Shown here: positions 37,405 to 45,920 of the stretch, piece after piece | How the letters are laid out: every line of letters starts with the position of its first letter | Position numbering within the stretch: position 1 is the stretch's first letter | Source: Streptomyces sp. ATexAB-D23 | GTDB taxonomy: Bacteria; Actinomycetota; Actinomycetes; Streptomycetales; Streptomycetaceae | Reading direction: 5' to 3' | Assembly: GCF_000373645.1 (NCBI RefSeq) | Contig: NZ_KB892002.1 | Coordinates: 1 to 64,000 of the forward strand | DNA length: 64,000 nucleotides | The notes under the pieces: model-generated | Databases searched by the model: none | Told to the model about the DNA's origin: nothing | The model's input: only the letters and a program-made list of their open reading frames with translations | Translations under genes and position numbers: made by a program

Positions 37405-39993
37405 TCAGAACATGCTGAGCAGTTCCTCCACCGAGCGCTCGGCGGGCGGCCGGCCGTCGGGCAGCGGCAGCTCGAACCAGACGGTCTTGCCGCGCGGGGT
37501 CCGCCTCGCCCCCCACGCCGCGCTGAGGAGCCCGACGAGCTGGAGGCCGCGCCCGCCCTCGTCCGTGTCGCGGGCGCGCCGGCGCCGGGGCTGGACCAGA
37601 CCGGCGTCCCACACCTCGCAGACCAGGGTGCGGTCGCGCAGCAGCCGGAGCCTGATCTCGCCCTCGCCGTAGCGCAGGGCGTTGGTGACCAGCTCGCTGA
37701 CCAGGAGTTCGGTGGTGTCGACCAGCTCTTCCAGGCCCCATTCGGTCAGCTGGCCGCGGGCCAGTTCGCGGGCGCGGCCGACCGAGCGGAGTTCGCGGGG
37801 CAGCCGCCAGTCGCCGACGGCCTCGGTGGGCAGGCCCTGTATCCGGGCCATCAGCAGCGCGATGTCGTCCTCGCCGTGCCGGGTGTCCAGCGAGGTCAGT
37901 ACGCGGTCGCAGACGTCCTCAAGGGGGCGTTCCGGTTCGACCAGGGCGGCGCGGAGCGCGGCCAGGCCCTCGTCCAGCGGGTGGTCGCGCGACTCGACGA
38001 GGCCGTCGGTGTAGAGGGCGAGCAGGGCGCCCTCCTTGAGCTCGACCTCGACCTCCTCGAAGGGTTCGCCGCCGACGCCGAGCGGCATCCCGGGCGGTAC
38101 GTCCAGGAGCAGCGCGGCCTCGCCCGGCTCGACCACGACGGGCGGCAGATGGCCGGCGTTGGCGAAGGTGCAGCGCCGGGTGACCGGGTCGTAGACGGCG
38201 TAGACGCAGGTCGCGAGGTACACCTCGGAGAGGTCGGCCTCGCGGGACTTGCGCGCGGCCCGCGCGGGCCACTGGGCGCCCCCGCCGCCGTCGGACGGGG
38301 AAGCGCCGCCGGGGGTGCCGAGTCCCCGGGCGACCTCGTCGAGCGCGGAGAGCACCTCGGCGGGCTCCAGGTCGAGGAGGGCCAGCGTGCGTACGGCGGT
38401 GCGCAGTTCGCCCATGGCCACGGCGGCGCGCAGCCCTCGGCCCATCACGTCGCCAACGACGAGGGCGGTGCGGTGGCCGGGCAGCTCGATCACGTCGAAC
38501 CAGTCGCCGCCCACCTCGGTGGCAGTGTTGCCCGGCAGGTAGCGGCAGGCGATGTCGAGCCCGGCGGCCTCGGGGTCGCCCGGGGGGAGCAGGCTGCGCT
38601 GGAGGATCAGGGCGCGTTCGTGCTCGCGGCGGTAGAGGCGGGCGTTGTCGATACAGACGGCGGCGCGGGCGGCCAGCTCGGTGGCCAGGGCCCGGTCCCG
38701 GTCGTCGAACGGCTCGCTGCCCTTCGTACGGGAGAACCGCACCAGGCCCACCACGGTGTCGTGGGCGACCATCGGCACGGCGAGCGTGGACTGTACGAAA
38801 CCCCGGTCGTCGGCCGGGACGTCCTCCACCCGGCCGGTGCGCAGGGCGACGGCGCAGGGCGAGCTGAAGGGGTAGCGGTGCACGGCTCCGAGGGCGGGGG
38901 GCCCGTCGGGGCCGCCCGGCGGTCCGGAGTCGGATGCGGCGGGCAGCGCGTCCGAAACGGCGCTGGCGAAGGCGACGCGGCGCAGTTCGGCGGAGCCGCC
39001 GACCGCCTCCCCCGGCAGCGGGCTCCAGCTGCCGGGCGCGGCCTCGTCGCCGGTCAGGAGCGCCTGGTAGAGGTCGACGGACGCGAGGTCGCAGAAGACC
39101 GGGACCGCCACGTCGAGGAGTTCGCGGGCGGTGGTCTCCAGGTCCAGGGAGTTGCCGATGCGGGCGCTCGCCTCGTTGAGCAGGGCGAGGTTGCGGCGGG
39201 CGCTGGCGGCTTCCCTGGCGGCCATGTGACGCCGGGTCACGTCGGTGGCGAGCCCGGCGATGCCGATGGGGCGGCCCGATCCGCTGTGCACCCGGTAGAG
39301 GTTCATCGACCAGTGGCGGCGCTCGGTGTCGCCCGGGGCCATGCCGACGAGCTGGAGGTCGGTGACGGAGTTGCCCGTCTCCAGGACCCTTTCCAGCGTG
39401 GCCGTCAGGCGGTCCGCCTCCGCGCCGGAGAGGTAGTCGCCGACGGTGCGGCCGCGGTGGTCGTCGGCCCGGCCGCCGAAGACGGTGGCGAACCGCTCAT
39501 TGGCCCGTACGACGGTGAGGTCGGTGCCGAAGAGAACGAAGCCGAAAGGAGATTGGCCGAATATCGCCTGCGAGGCGGCGAGATCCGTCTCGATCCGGCG
39601 CAGTGCGCGGACGTCCACGACGATGCAGACCGCGGCGCGCTCGCCGGTGGCGGTCTCACTGGGCATCACGTAGATCTCGGCGAGCCCGTGCACTCCGTCC
39701 TCGCCCGGCATCCGGAAGGGGACGAGGCCCGTCCACTCCTTGCCGTCGAGCACCTCGCCGACCCGGCGGCGGCCCTCGCGGCGCACCTCCCCGGGCAGGA
39801 ACGCCTCGACCGGGTCCTTGCCCACCGCCTGGTGAGCGGCAACGCCGAAGAGACCGGCGGCCCGGCGGCTCCACTGCTCGATCAGGCCGTCGGGCCCGAT
39901 CGAGAAGGAGGCGACTCTGACGTAGTCGTAGATCGAGCCGGGCGGACTGCTCTGCCACACGACGTCGCCCGCTGTCCCAGGTATTTCGCTCAC
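37405..39993 (-). CDS. PAS-GAF-SpoIIE phosphatase with C-terminal RsbW-like kinase domain
   Basis: The 862-residue protein starts at GTG 39993, after GGAGGGG. It has two PAS domains (about 20-130 and 140-255), a GAF domain (about 270-450), a PP2C-type SpoIIE phosphatase (EVGGDWFDVIEL, VVGDVMGRGL, ANAGHLPPVV, LYTDGLVESR, GEDDIALL) and a HATPase_c domain at the end (LLVSELVTNALRYGEG, GRGLQLV, GKTVWFELPLP). It combines phosphatase and anti-sigma-like kinase in one chain, as many Streptomyces stress regulators do. It probably dephosphorylates an anti-sigma antagonist in a partner-switching circuit. A separate small HATPase gene lies just upstream. Confidence 0.95.
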   Translation of the reverse strand: MSEIPGTAGDVVWQSSPPGSIYDYVRVASFSIGPDGLIEQWSRRAAGLFGVAAHQAVGKDPVEAFLPGEVRREGRRRVGEVLDGKEWTGLVPFRMPGEDGVHGLAEIYVMPSETATGERAAVCIVVDVRALRRIETDLAASQAIFGQSPFGFVLFGTDLTVVRANERFATVFGGRADDHRGRTVGDYLSGAEADRLTATLERVLETGNSVTDLQLVGMAPGDTERRHWSMNLYRVHSGSGRPIGIAGLATDVTRRHMAAREAASARRNLALLNEASARIGNSLDLETTARELLDVAVPVFCDLASVDLYQALLTGDEAAPGSWSPLPGEAVGGSAELRRVAFASAVSDALPAASDSGPPGGPDGPPALGAVHRYPFSSPCAVALRTGRVEDVPADDRGFVQSTLAVPMVAHDTVVGLVRFSRTKGSEPFDDRDRALATELAARAAVCIDNARLYRREHERALILQRSLLPPGDPEAAGLDIACRYLPGNTATEVGGDWFDVIELPGHRTALVVGDVMGRGLRAAVAMGELRTAVRTLALLDLEPAEVLSALDEVARGLGTPGGASPSDGGGGAQWPARAARKSREADLSEVYLATCVYAVYDPVTRRCTFANAGHLPPVVVEPGEAALLLDVPPGMPLGVGGEPFEEVEVELKEGALLALYTDGLVESRDHPLDEGLAALRAALVEPERPLEDVCDRVLTSLDTRHGEDDIALLMARIQGLPTEAVGDWRLPRELRSVGRARELARGQLTEWGLEELVDTTELLVSELVTNALRYGEGEIRLRLLRDRTLVCEVWDAGLVQPRRRRARDTDEGGRGLQLVGLLSAAWGARRTPRGKTVWFELPLPDGRPPAERSVEELLSMF

Positions 39994-40153
39994 GCGACCG
40001 TCCCCTCCAGCTCACACACCGGACCGGTCATGCCCGCAGTATTCAGCACTACGGCCCCGTCCGGCACGGCGTTCACGATCACAGCACGGTCTCAGTCCCT
40101 TTCAGCCAGGTTCTGCCCGACCTCCGGTGATCGCTGTGCGTCCCACCTCACTC

Positions 40154-40573
40154 CTAACCAGGCAGGGCCAGCTCGAACCACACCGTCTTGCCGCTCTTTC
40201 CCCGCCTGGTCCCCCAGCGCCGGGCCGCGCAGGCCACGAGCTGGAGCCCTCTGCCGCTCTCGTCCTCCGGTCCGGGCGCGCGTTCGGTGGGCGGATCCGG
40301 AAGCGGATCGGAGACTTCCACCAGGAGACCGGGGTGGGCGGAGAGGTGGTCGCCGTCGGGGTGAGGGCGCATGAGGCGCACCCCGATGGGCCCGTCCGTA
40401 TAGCGCATGGAGTTGGTCACCAGCTCGCTGACCAGCAGAACCGCCTCGTCGCCGACGGCGGTGTCGAGCCCCCAGCAGCGCAGCGCGTCATGAACGGCGT
40501 GCCGGGCGGTACGCACGGCGCCGGGGACAGCCGGAAAGCTCCACTCGACGCGGTCGCCTTCGGTATCGGTCAC
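40154..40573 (-). CDS. RsbW/SpoIIAB-like ATP-binding protein
   Basis: I start at GTG 40573, with GGGAG 8 bp upstream, giving 139 residues; a longer frame begins at 40633 without a site. It is a single HATPase_c domain: N box LLVSELVTNSMRYTDG, G1 LVEVSDPLPD, G2 ESGRGLQLVAC and the closing SGKTVWFELALPG. The last motif matches the C-terminal domain of the SpoIIE protein next door. It probably acts as an anti-sigma or regulator kinase. Confidence 0.92.
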   Translation of the reverse strand: MTDTEGDRVEWSFPAVPGAVRTARHAVHDALRCWGLDTAVGDEAVLLVSELVTNSMRYTDGPIGVRLMRPHPDGDHLSAHPGLLVEVSDPLPDPPTERAPGPEDESGRGLQLVACAARRWGTRRGKSGKTVWFELALPG

Positions 40574-40881
40574 ACCGATCACTCCCAGGGCCTGCAACGG
40601 AAACGCCCTGCATGCGGGGGCTGAACAGCACATACCCGATATTCATGTCCAAATACCGCTGCCCTCGACACGTGGGGCGTACGGGTGTACGGCAGTGCGC
40701 ACGTACAGGTGCCCGGGAAGCGGGGGCGCACACATGCGGCGCCGCGCACCGCGCCTCGGTCGCTCCGCCCGGGGGCGTGCGCCGCACCCCGCGCCCCCGG
40801 GCTCAGCGCGGAGCACTGCCGGGCACAGCGCAGAGCGCCGCCGGGCGGCCGGACGCGCGGACTTCCCCGGTCGCCGGGCGG
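40574..40881. other. 308-bp non-coding region upstream of the RsbW-like gene
   Basis: No gene is supported. It should contain the promoter of the minus-strand RsbW-like gene, near the AT-rich stretch 40628-40660. A cluster of GTAC/GCAC half-repeats occurs at 40676-40712 with no clear symmetry. Confidence 0.5.
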
Positions 40882-41292
<411 letters not shown>

Positions 41293-41398
41293 GCCGGGGA
41301 GCGTAACGCCCCGTCCCCGGGCCCCTGAAAAAGCCCACGAACGGCTGGATTCCCCCCGGGCGCGGAGCACCGGCGCGCGAAGACCCGCCGGACAGGCC

Positions 41399-41581
41399 CT
41401 ACGGCCGGGCGGCCTGACTTATGCGTTCCACCCAGTAGAGCTGCTCGTGGCCCCGGTCCTGCAACTTGTCGGCCGTCCGCTGGGCCTCGTCCTGCGTGGC
41501 ATACCTGCCCACGCGGTAGCGGTTGCCGTTGTCATCCTGCCGAACCACCAGCCAAGGAAGCACGGCACCGCTGTCGCTCAT
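41399..41581 (-). CDS. SPOR-domain-like small protein
   Basis: The 60-residue product starts at ATG 41581 (MSDSGAVLPWLVVRQDD); an in-frame ATG at 41599 also has a good site, so the start is uncertain by six residues. The core (YRVGRYATQDEAQRTADKLQDRG) matches the SPOR repeat. There is no membrane anchor. Similar short SPOR proteins are widespread in Streptomyces and uncharacterised. Confidence 0.8.
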   Translation of the reverse strand: MSDSGAVLPWLVVRQDDNGNRYRVGRYATQDEAQRTADKLQDRGHEQLYWVERISQAARP

Positions 41582-41740
41582 CGTGTTTCTCCCGAGCATC
41601 GCGCCCCTCCCCTGAACGACGTGCACGCTTCTAAGGAACCCCAGGAAACCGCAGTACGCATATGCCCGAGCGTACGCCTGACCTTCACTCAACGCATACG
41701 TCTTTTCACAAAGAGGCACCAATCCGGCCAGGAACGGATC

Positions 41741-41784
41741 GACGCCCTGGGGGCGCATCCGATTGGATGCGCCCCCAGGGCGTC
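41741..41784 (-). terminator. Very strong hairpin terminator
   Basis: A perfect 20-bp stem (41741-41760 with 41765-41784) with loop GATT. It lies 80 bp downstream of the GntR gene's stop on the minus strand. Confidence 0.85.
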
Positions 41785-41864
41785 ACGGAAACCCCACCGC
41801 CCCCAAGGCGCCGCACATAGGAGCGGGACATGACAATCGGGCACAGGTGTCCGCCCGGCCGCGA

Positions 41865-42617
41865 TCACCTCACGGGCAGCCGGTATCCCACCCGGTAGCG
41901 GTCGGCGGGCACCACCACGTCGGCGGTCTCGACGGGCCGCCCCGAGGCGTAGAAGGTCCGCTCGATCACCATGACCACATGCCCCGGCACACCCCCCAGC
42001 GCCAGGAGCTCCTCCGCCAGCCCCGGCCGCGCGCCCACCTGCTCGGCCACGTTGTCCACGACGACATCGATGGCGGCCATCCGCTCGACCACCCCGCAGC
42101 CGCCCAACGGGCCCTCCTCCGGCAGCATCACCGGCGTGCGCCCCGTGACCGCGAGGGGCTCCCAGGAGGTGGAGAGCATCATCGGCTCACCGGCCTCCCG
42201 GAACACATAGCGCGTACGCATCACCCGGTCGCCCGGCTCGATGCCCAGCCGGGCGGCGATCTCGGGGCTCACGCCCTCCTGTTCGCTCCTCGACTCCCAG
42301 GTCCCCCGCGCCCCCTCGGCCGACTGCTCCTGCCGGAACGGGCCCGCGCCCGCGTCGGGCCGGAAGCCGGATCGCTCGATCATGCGCGGGACCGGACGCT
42401 CCCGCACATACGTACCGGAACCGGACCGGCCCTCGACCAGCCCTTCGGCCATCAGGACCTTGCGCGCCTCCAGCGCGACGGTGTCCGAGACCCCGTACTC
42501 CTCGCGAATGCGCGCCTGTGAGGGCAGGCGCGTATGCGGCGGCAGCGAACCGTTGACGATCTTTTCCCTCAGATCGCTCGCCACGCGCAGATAGGCGGGC
42601 CGCTCACCGAAAGCCAC
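41865..42617 (-). CDS. GntR/HutC family regulator with UTRA domain
   Basis: I start at GTG 42617 (VAFGERPAYLRVASDLREKIVNG) with GGGAG upstream, giving 250 residues. The winged helix spans about residues 8-75 (LPSQARIREEYGVSDTVALEARKVLMAEGLVEGRSGSGTYVRE). The UTRA effector domain follows (YVFREAGEPMMLSTSWEPL, AGARPGLAEELLALG-like region, ERTFYASGRPVETADVVVPADRYRVGYRL). Regulators of this type sense small sugars or amino-acid derivatives. No transporter or catabolic operon adjoins it. Confidence 0.92.
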   Translation of the reverse strand: MAFGERPAYLRVASDLREKIVNGSLPPHTRLPSQARIREEYGVSDTVALEARKVLMAEGLVEGRSGSGTYVRERPVPRMIERSGFRPDAGAGPFRQEQSAEGARGTWESRSEQEGVSPEIAARLGIEPGDRVMRTRYVFREAGEPMMLSTSWEPLAVTGRTPVMLPEEGPLGGCGVVERMAAIDVVVDNVAEQVGARPGLAEELLALGGVPGHVVMVIERTFYASGRPVETADVVVPADRYRVGYRLPVR

Positions 42618-42742
42618 AGGCCACTCCCCAAGAGGTTGACAGACTGCGACAGCGTCGCAACCGTGGGTTCCGGACCGCAAGCGGAGGCCATAGTTTCACT
42701 CGAAGTGATGACATTGGCCGGGCCTGGGCATATCCCGCGGAC

Positions 42743-42789
42743 GGGGCCGGTGACCGGCCCCGAGGGGCGACCGCACGCGGCCGCCCCTC
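42743..42789 (-). terminator. Double hairpin downstream of a small secreted-protein gene
   Basis: GAGGGGCG (42762-42769) pairs with CGCCCCTC (42782-42789), and a second stem GGGGCCGG/CCGGCCCC lies at 42743-42761. Both follow the stop at 42808 on the minus strand. Confidence 0.65.
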
Positions 42790-42807
42790 AGTCGTGCGTG
42801 CGCATGG

Positions 42808-43134
42808 TCACCAGTCGACGGTCTCGGACCAGATGGACTGGATGGAGGCCGAACCCCACGGGTTGACGGCGACCGAGGTCTGGCCCACGGGGGCCCAGTC
42901 GCCGAGGACGACGCGCTGCGGGAGCCGGGGGTCCGGCGCGTTGAGCACCGCGTGGATCCGGTGGTGCCCGGTCCCTCCGGTGCACAGGCTGGAGATCGTG
43001 CTGCCCGCACCGCTCCCGTAGGAGACCGTGCAGTTGGCCGGTGCCGCCTGGGCGGAGGGGGCCGACGTCAGCATCGCGCCGACGGCGGCCATGGCAACAG
43101 CCGCGGTACCGATCACACTGCGCTTCCCGAACAT
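42808..43134 (-). CDS. Small secreted protein, unknown function
   Basis: The 108-residue precursor starts at ATG 43134, with AAGGAG 6 bp upstream. The signal peptide (MFGKRSVIGTAAVAMAAVGAMLTSAPSAQA) ends in AQA before APANCTVSYG, leaving about 78 mature residues with two Cys that can pair. The tail is Trp-rich (VVLGDWAPVG, NPWGSAS, SIWSETVDW). The family is not recognised. It is divergent from the M4 protease gene across 403 bp. Confidence 0.82.
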   Translation of the reverse strand: MFGKRSVIGTAAVAMAAVGAMLTSAPSAQAAPANCTVSYGSGAGSTISSLCTGGTGHHRIHAVLNAPDPRLPQRVVLGDWAPVGQTSVAVNPWGSASIQSIWSETVDW

Positions 43135-43537
43135 GAGACTCCTTGGGTCCGTTGATGGGTCCAGCGACGGGCCCCGTGACCGGAATCCGCCGCGATCCGC
43201 CGAACACCCCGCGCATGTCAGATTCATGACACTTCCGGAGATCGCGTGAAGAATCCTCCACACATGTGTGCGCGCTGACAAGAGCGTTGCCCATATTTGG
43301 TCCAGTCCAATCGAGGCGACTTCACGCCAGGGGGACCGCGCGTAGGGAAACCCCTCAGCATTCGCGCAGTGCCTGGCAGCCGCTCCGGCGGGCTCCCCAC
43401 ACTCGTGCGTCGGCACCGCTCCCCACCGGGGCGCCGCCGCCGGTTCGTCGCACCTGCCCACCGCGCCACCGCCCCCAACACCCCGCGGGCCGGCGGCCGG
43501 ACTCCCCTGTACGAGGTGAAAGGACACCCCCGTTCCT
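43135..43537. other. 403-bp divergent promoter region
   Basis: No gene is supported here. It separates a minus-strand secreted protein and the plus-strand M4 protease and should hold both promoters. It contains the palindrome ACACATGTGT (43260-43269) and, 229 bp upstream of the protease start, a DasR-like site listed separately. Confidence 0.55.
43298..43309. promoter_or_regulatory. Weak DasR-like operator upstream of the M4 protease gene
   Basis: TGGTCCAGTCCA differs at two positions from the TGGTCTAGACCA core of DasR sites, and closely resembles the TGGTCCAGACCT repeats known from Streptomyces chitinase promoters. The protease downstream ends in a chitin-binding CBM5/12, which makes chitin-linked control plausible. 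Confidence 0.4.
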
Positions 43538-45721
43538 ATGTACATACGAAGAGCCGCGAGGCTTCTGACGGCCACTGTGGCCTGTGCGTGTGCCTCCGCC
43601 ATCGCCCTGCCCGGGGCGACGGCCGCCCCGTCACCCGCCGCCCCCGCCCCCGCCCCGGCCGCCGGCCCCCACGCCTTCGCCCCGGCCCCGTACACGACGC
43701 AGCCCTCGGCCGCCGTCCGCAAGGACGTGGAGGCCGACGCGAAGAAGGCCCTGGCGGCCCACGGGCAGGCCGCCCACCGCAGCGGCTCCGACTCCTTCAC
43801 CGTCCGGAACCTGGTGGTCGACCGGGACGGCTCCGCCTCCGTACGGTTCGACCGGACGTACAAGGGCCTGCCGGCCTACGGCGGCGATGTCGTCGTACGG
43901 CTGAAGCAGGACGGCGCCTACGAGTCGCTGACCACGGCGGCGCGGGCCACGCCCTCGGTGTCCACCACTCCCGAACTCACCGCGCCCCGCGCCTCCCAGC
44001 TCTCGAAGAAGGCGTTCCGGGGCTCGGTCGACTCGGTCTCCGCGCCGCGTCTGGCCGTCCAGCTGAACGACGACGACGCCACCCTGGTCTGGGAGACCGT
44101 GGTCAGCGGGGTGCGCGCCGACCAGACCCCGAGCCGGCTGCACGTCCTGGTGGACGCGCGCTCCGGCGAGGTCGTCCGCACCAGCGACGAGGTGAGCACC
44201 TTCGCGGCCGCCGGTGACGCCGCCCCGGCCCGTACGGCCACCGCGGCGAAGGCGCCGGCCGTCGCGGGGGCCGCCGCCACCGCGGGCACCGGCCGCACGA
44301 TCTACAGCGGGCAGGTGTCGCTCGACGTCACGCAGACCGGCGGTGGGTACGCCCTCCAGGACCCGTCGCACGGCAACGGCTACACAACCAACCTCAACCA
44401 CGCCACCAGCGGCACCGGTTCCGTCTTCACCAGCACCACCGGCACCTTCGGTAACGGCTCCGCGAGCGACCCCGCGTCGGCCGGCGCCGACGCCCATTAC
44501 GGGGCGGCGATGACGTTCGACTACTTCAAGACCGCCCACGGCCGCAACGGCATCTTCGGCGACGGCCGGGGCGTGCCCTCGCGGACCCACTACGGCAACG
44601 CGTACGTGAACGCCTTCTGGGACGGCAGCCAGATGACGTACGGGGACGGCCAGGGCAACCAGCGCCCGCTGGTCGAACTCGACGTCGCCGGGCACGAGAT
44701 GGCGCACGGCGTGAGCGGCGCGCTCACCGGCTGGGACGAGACCGGTGAGACCGGCGGGATGAACGAGGGCACCAGCGACATCTTCGGCACACTGGTGGAG
44801 TTCTACGCCAACAACCCGGTCGACAAGCCCGACTACACCATGGGCGAGCTGATCAACATCAGCGGCAACAACCAGCCGCTGCGCTGGATGAACCAGCCCT
44901 CGCTGGACGGCGCGTCGCCCGACTGCTGGAACAGCAACAACGGCAGCCTCGACCCGCACTACTCGATGGGCCCGCTGAACCACTGGTTCTTCCTGGCGGC
45001 CGTCGGCAGCGGCAACCACGGCTATGGCAACAGCCCGACCTGCAACAACTCCACGGTCACCGGGATCGGCAACGACAAGGCCGGCAAGATCTGGTTCAAG
45101 GCCCTGGCCTCGTACGCCAACAGCCGGGAGAACTACCACCAGGCCCGGATCGACTCGCTGAAGGCGGCGGCCGACCTCTACGGCGCCCACTGCACCGAGT
45201 ACAACACCATCGACGCGGCCTGGGCGGCGGTGAGCGTCACCGGCGCGGACCCGGTCCCCGGCACCTGCGGCAGCCAGCCCGGTTCGCCTTCCGTGACCAA
45301 CCCCGGCAATCAGACGAGCGCCGTCGGCACCGCCGTCAGCGTGCGGATCCAGGCGAGCGACCCGGGCGGCCAGACCCTCATCTACAGCGCGAGCGGCCTG
45401 CCCGCGGGCCTGTCGATCAGCTCCTCCACCGGCCTCGTCACCGGCACCCCGACCACCGCCGGCACCTCGGCCGTGACCGTCACCGCGAAGAACCCCGCCG
45501 GCGCCACGGGCACGGCGGCCTTCACCTGGACCGTCACCGGCGGCGGCAACCCGCCCGAGGGCTGCGGCGACCTGCCCGCCTGGAACGCGACCACCGGCTA
45601 CACACCGGGTGACCAGGTCTCCTACAACGGCCACACCTACACCTCGCAGTGGTACTCGACCGGAGCGGAGCCGGGCGCCCCGGGCTCCTGGGCCGTCTGG
45701 ACGGACAGCGGCCCCTGCTGA
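43538..45721 (+). CDS. Secreted M4 (thermolysin-like) metalloprotease with Ig-like and CBM5/12 domains
   Basis: The 727-residue precursor has a signal peptide (to about ...GATA), an FTP/PepSY-type propeptide, the M4 catalytic domain with zinc motif HEMAH (H386) and third ligand E410 (GGMNEGTSD), then a putative Ig-like (He_PIG) domain at about 585-665 and a C-terminal CBM5/12 chitin-binding module (CGDLPAWNATTGYTPGDQVSYNGHTY). The modules are joined by Gly/Pro linkers. The enzyme probably degrades protein in chitin-containing material. It may be regulated by chitin through the DasR-like site upstream. Confidence 0.93.
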   Translation: MYIRRAARLLTATVACACASAIALPGATAAPSPAAPAPAPAAGPHAFAPAPYTTQPSAAVRKDVEADAKKALAAHGQAAHRSGSDSFTVRNLVVDRDGSASVRFDRTYKGLPAYGGDVVVRLKQDGAYESLTTAARATPSVSTTPELTAPRASQLSKKAFRGSVDSVSAPRLAVQLNDDDATLVWETVVSGVRADQTPSRLHVLVDARSGEVVRTSDEVSTFAAAGDAAPARTATAAKAPAVAGAAATAGTGRTIYSGQVSLDVTQTGGGYALQDPSHGNGYTTNLNHATSGTGSVFTSTTGTFGNGSASDPASAGADAHYGAAMTFDYFKTAHGRNGIFGDGRGVPSRTHYGNAYVNAFWDGSQMTYGDGQGNQRPLVELDVAGHEMAHGVSGALTGWDETGETGGMNEGTSDIFGTLVEFYANNPVDKPDYTMGELINISGNNQPLRWMNQPSLDGASPDCWNSNNGSLDPHYSMGPLNHWFFLAAVGSGNHGYGNSPTCNNSTVTGIGNDKAGKIWFKALASYANSRENYHQARIDSLKAAADLYGAHCTEYNTIDAAWAAVSVTGADPVPGTCGSQPGSPSVTNPGNQTSAVGTAVSVRIQASDPGGQTLIYSASGLPAGLSISSSTGLVTGTPTTAGTSAVTVTAKNPAGATGTAAFTWTVTGGGNPPEGCGDLPAWNATTGYTPGDQVSYNGHTYTSQWYSTGAEPGAPGSWAVWTDSGPC

Positions 45722-45762
45722 CCCCCTGAGTACCTGAGCACCTGACACCGGTCCACCTGACC

Positions 45763-45800
45763 ACCGGTCACGGCGCGTGCCCCGCCGCGCCGTGACCGGT
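45763..45800 (+). terminator. Hairpin terminator downstream of the M4 protease gene
   Basis: A 15-bp perfect stem (45763-45777 with 45786-45800) has an 8-nt loop and lies 42 bp after the protease stop. Confidence 0.8.
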
Positions 45801-45920
45801 CAACCCGCGTCGGGGAGTGCACCGTTGACCCCGCCCCCGCCCGGTCCTACATTCGGTCGGTCATGGGCGGGCCCTGCTGCACGGGCAGCGGGGAAGAAGG
45901 CTGCGCGCAGAGGGGCCCCG

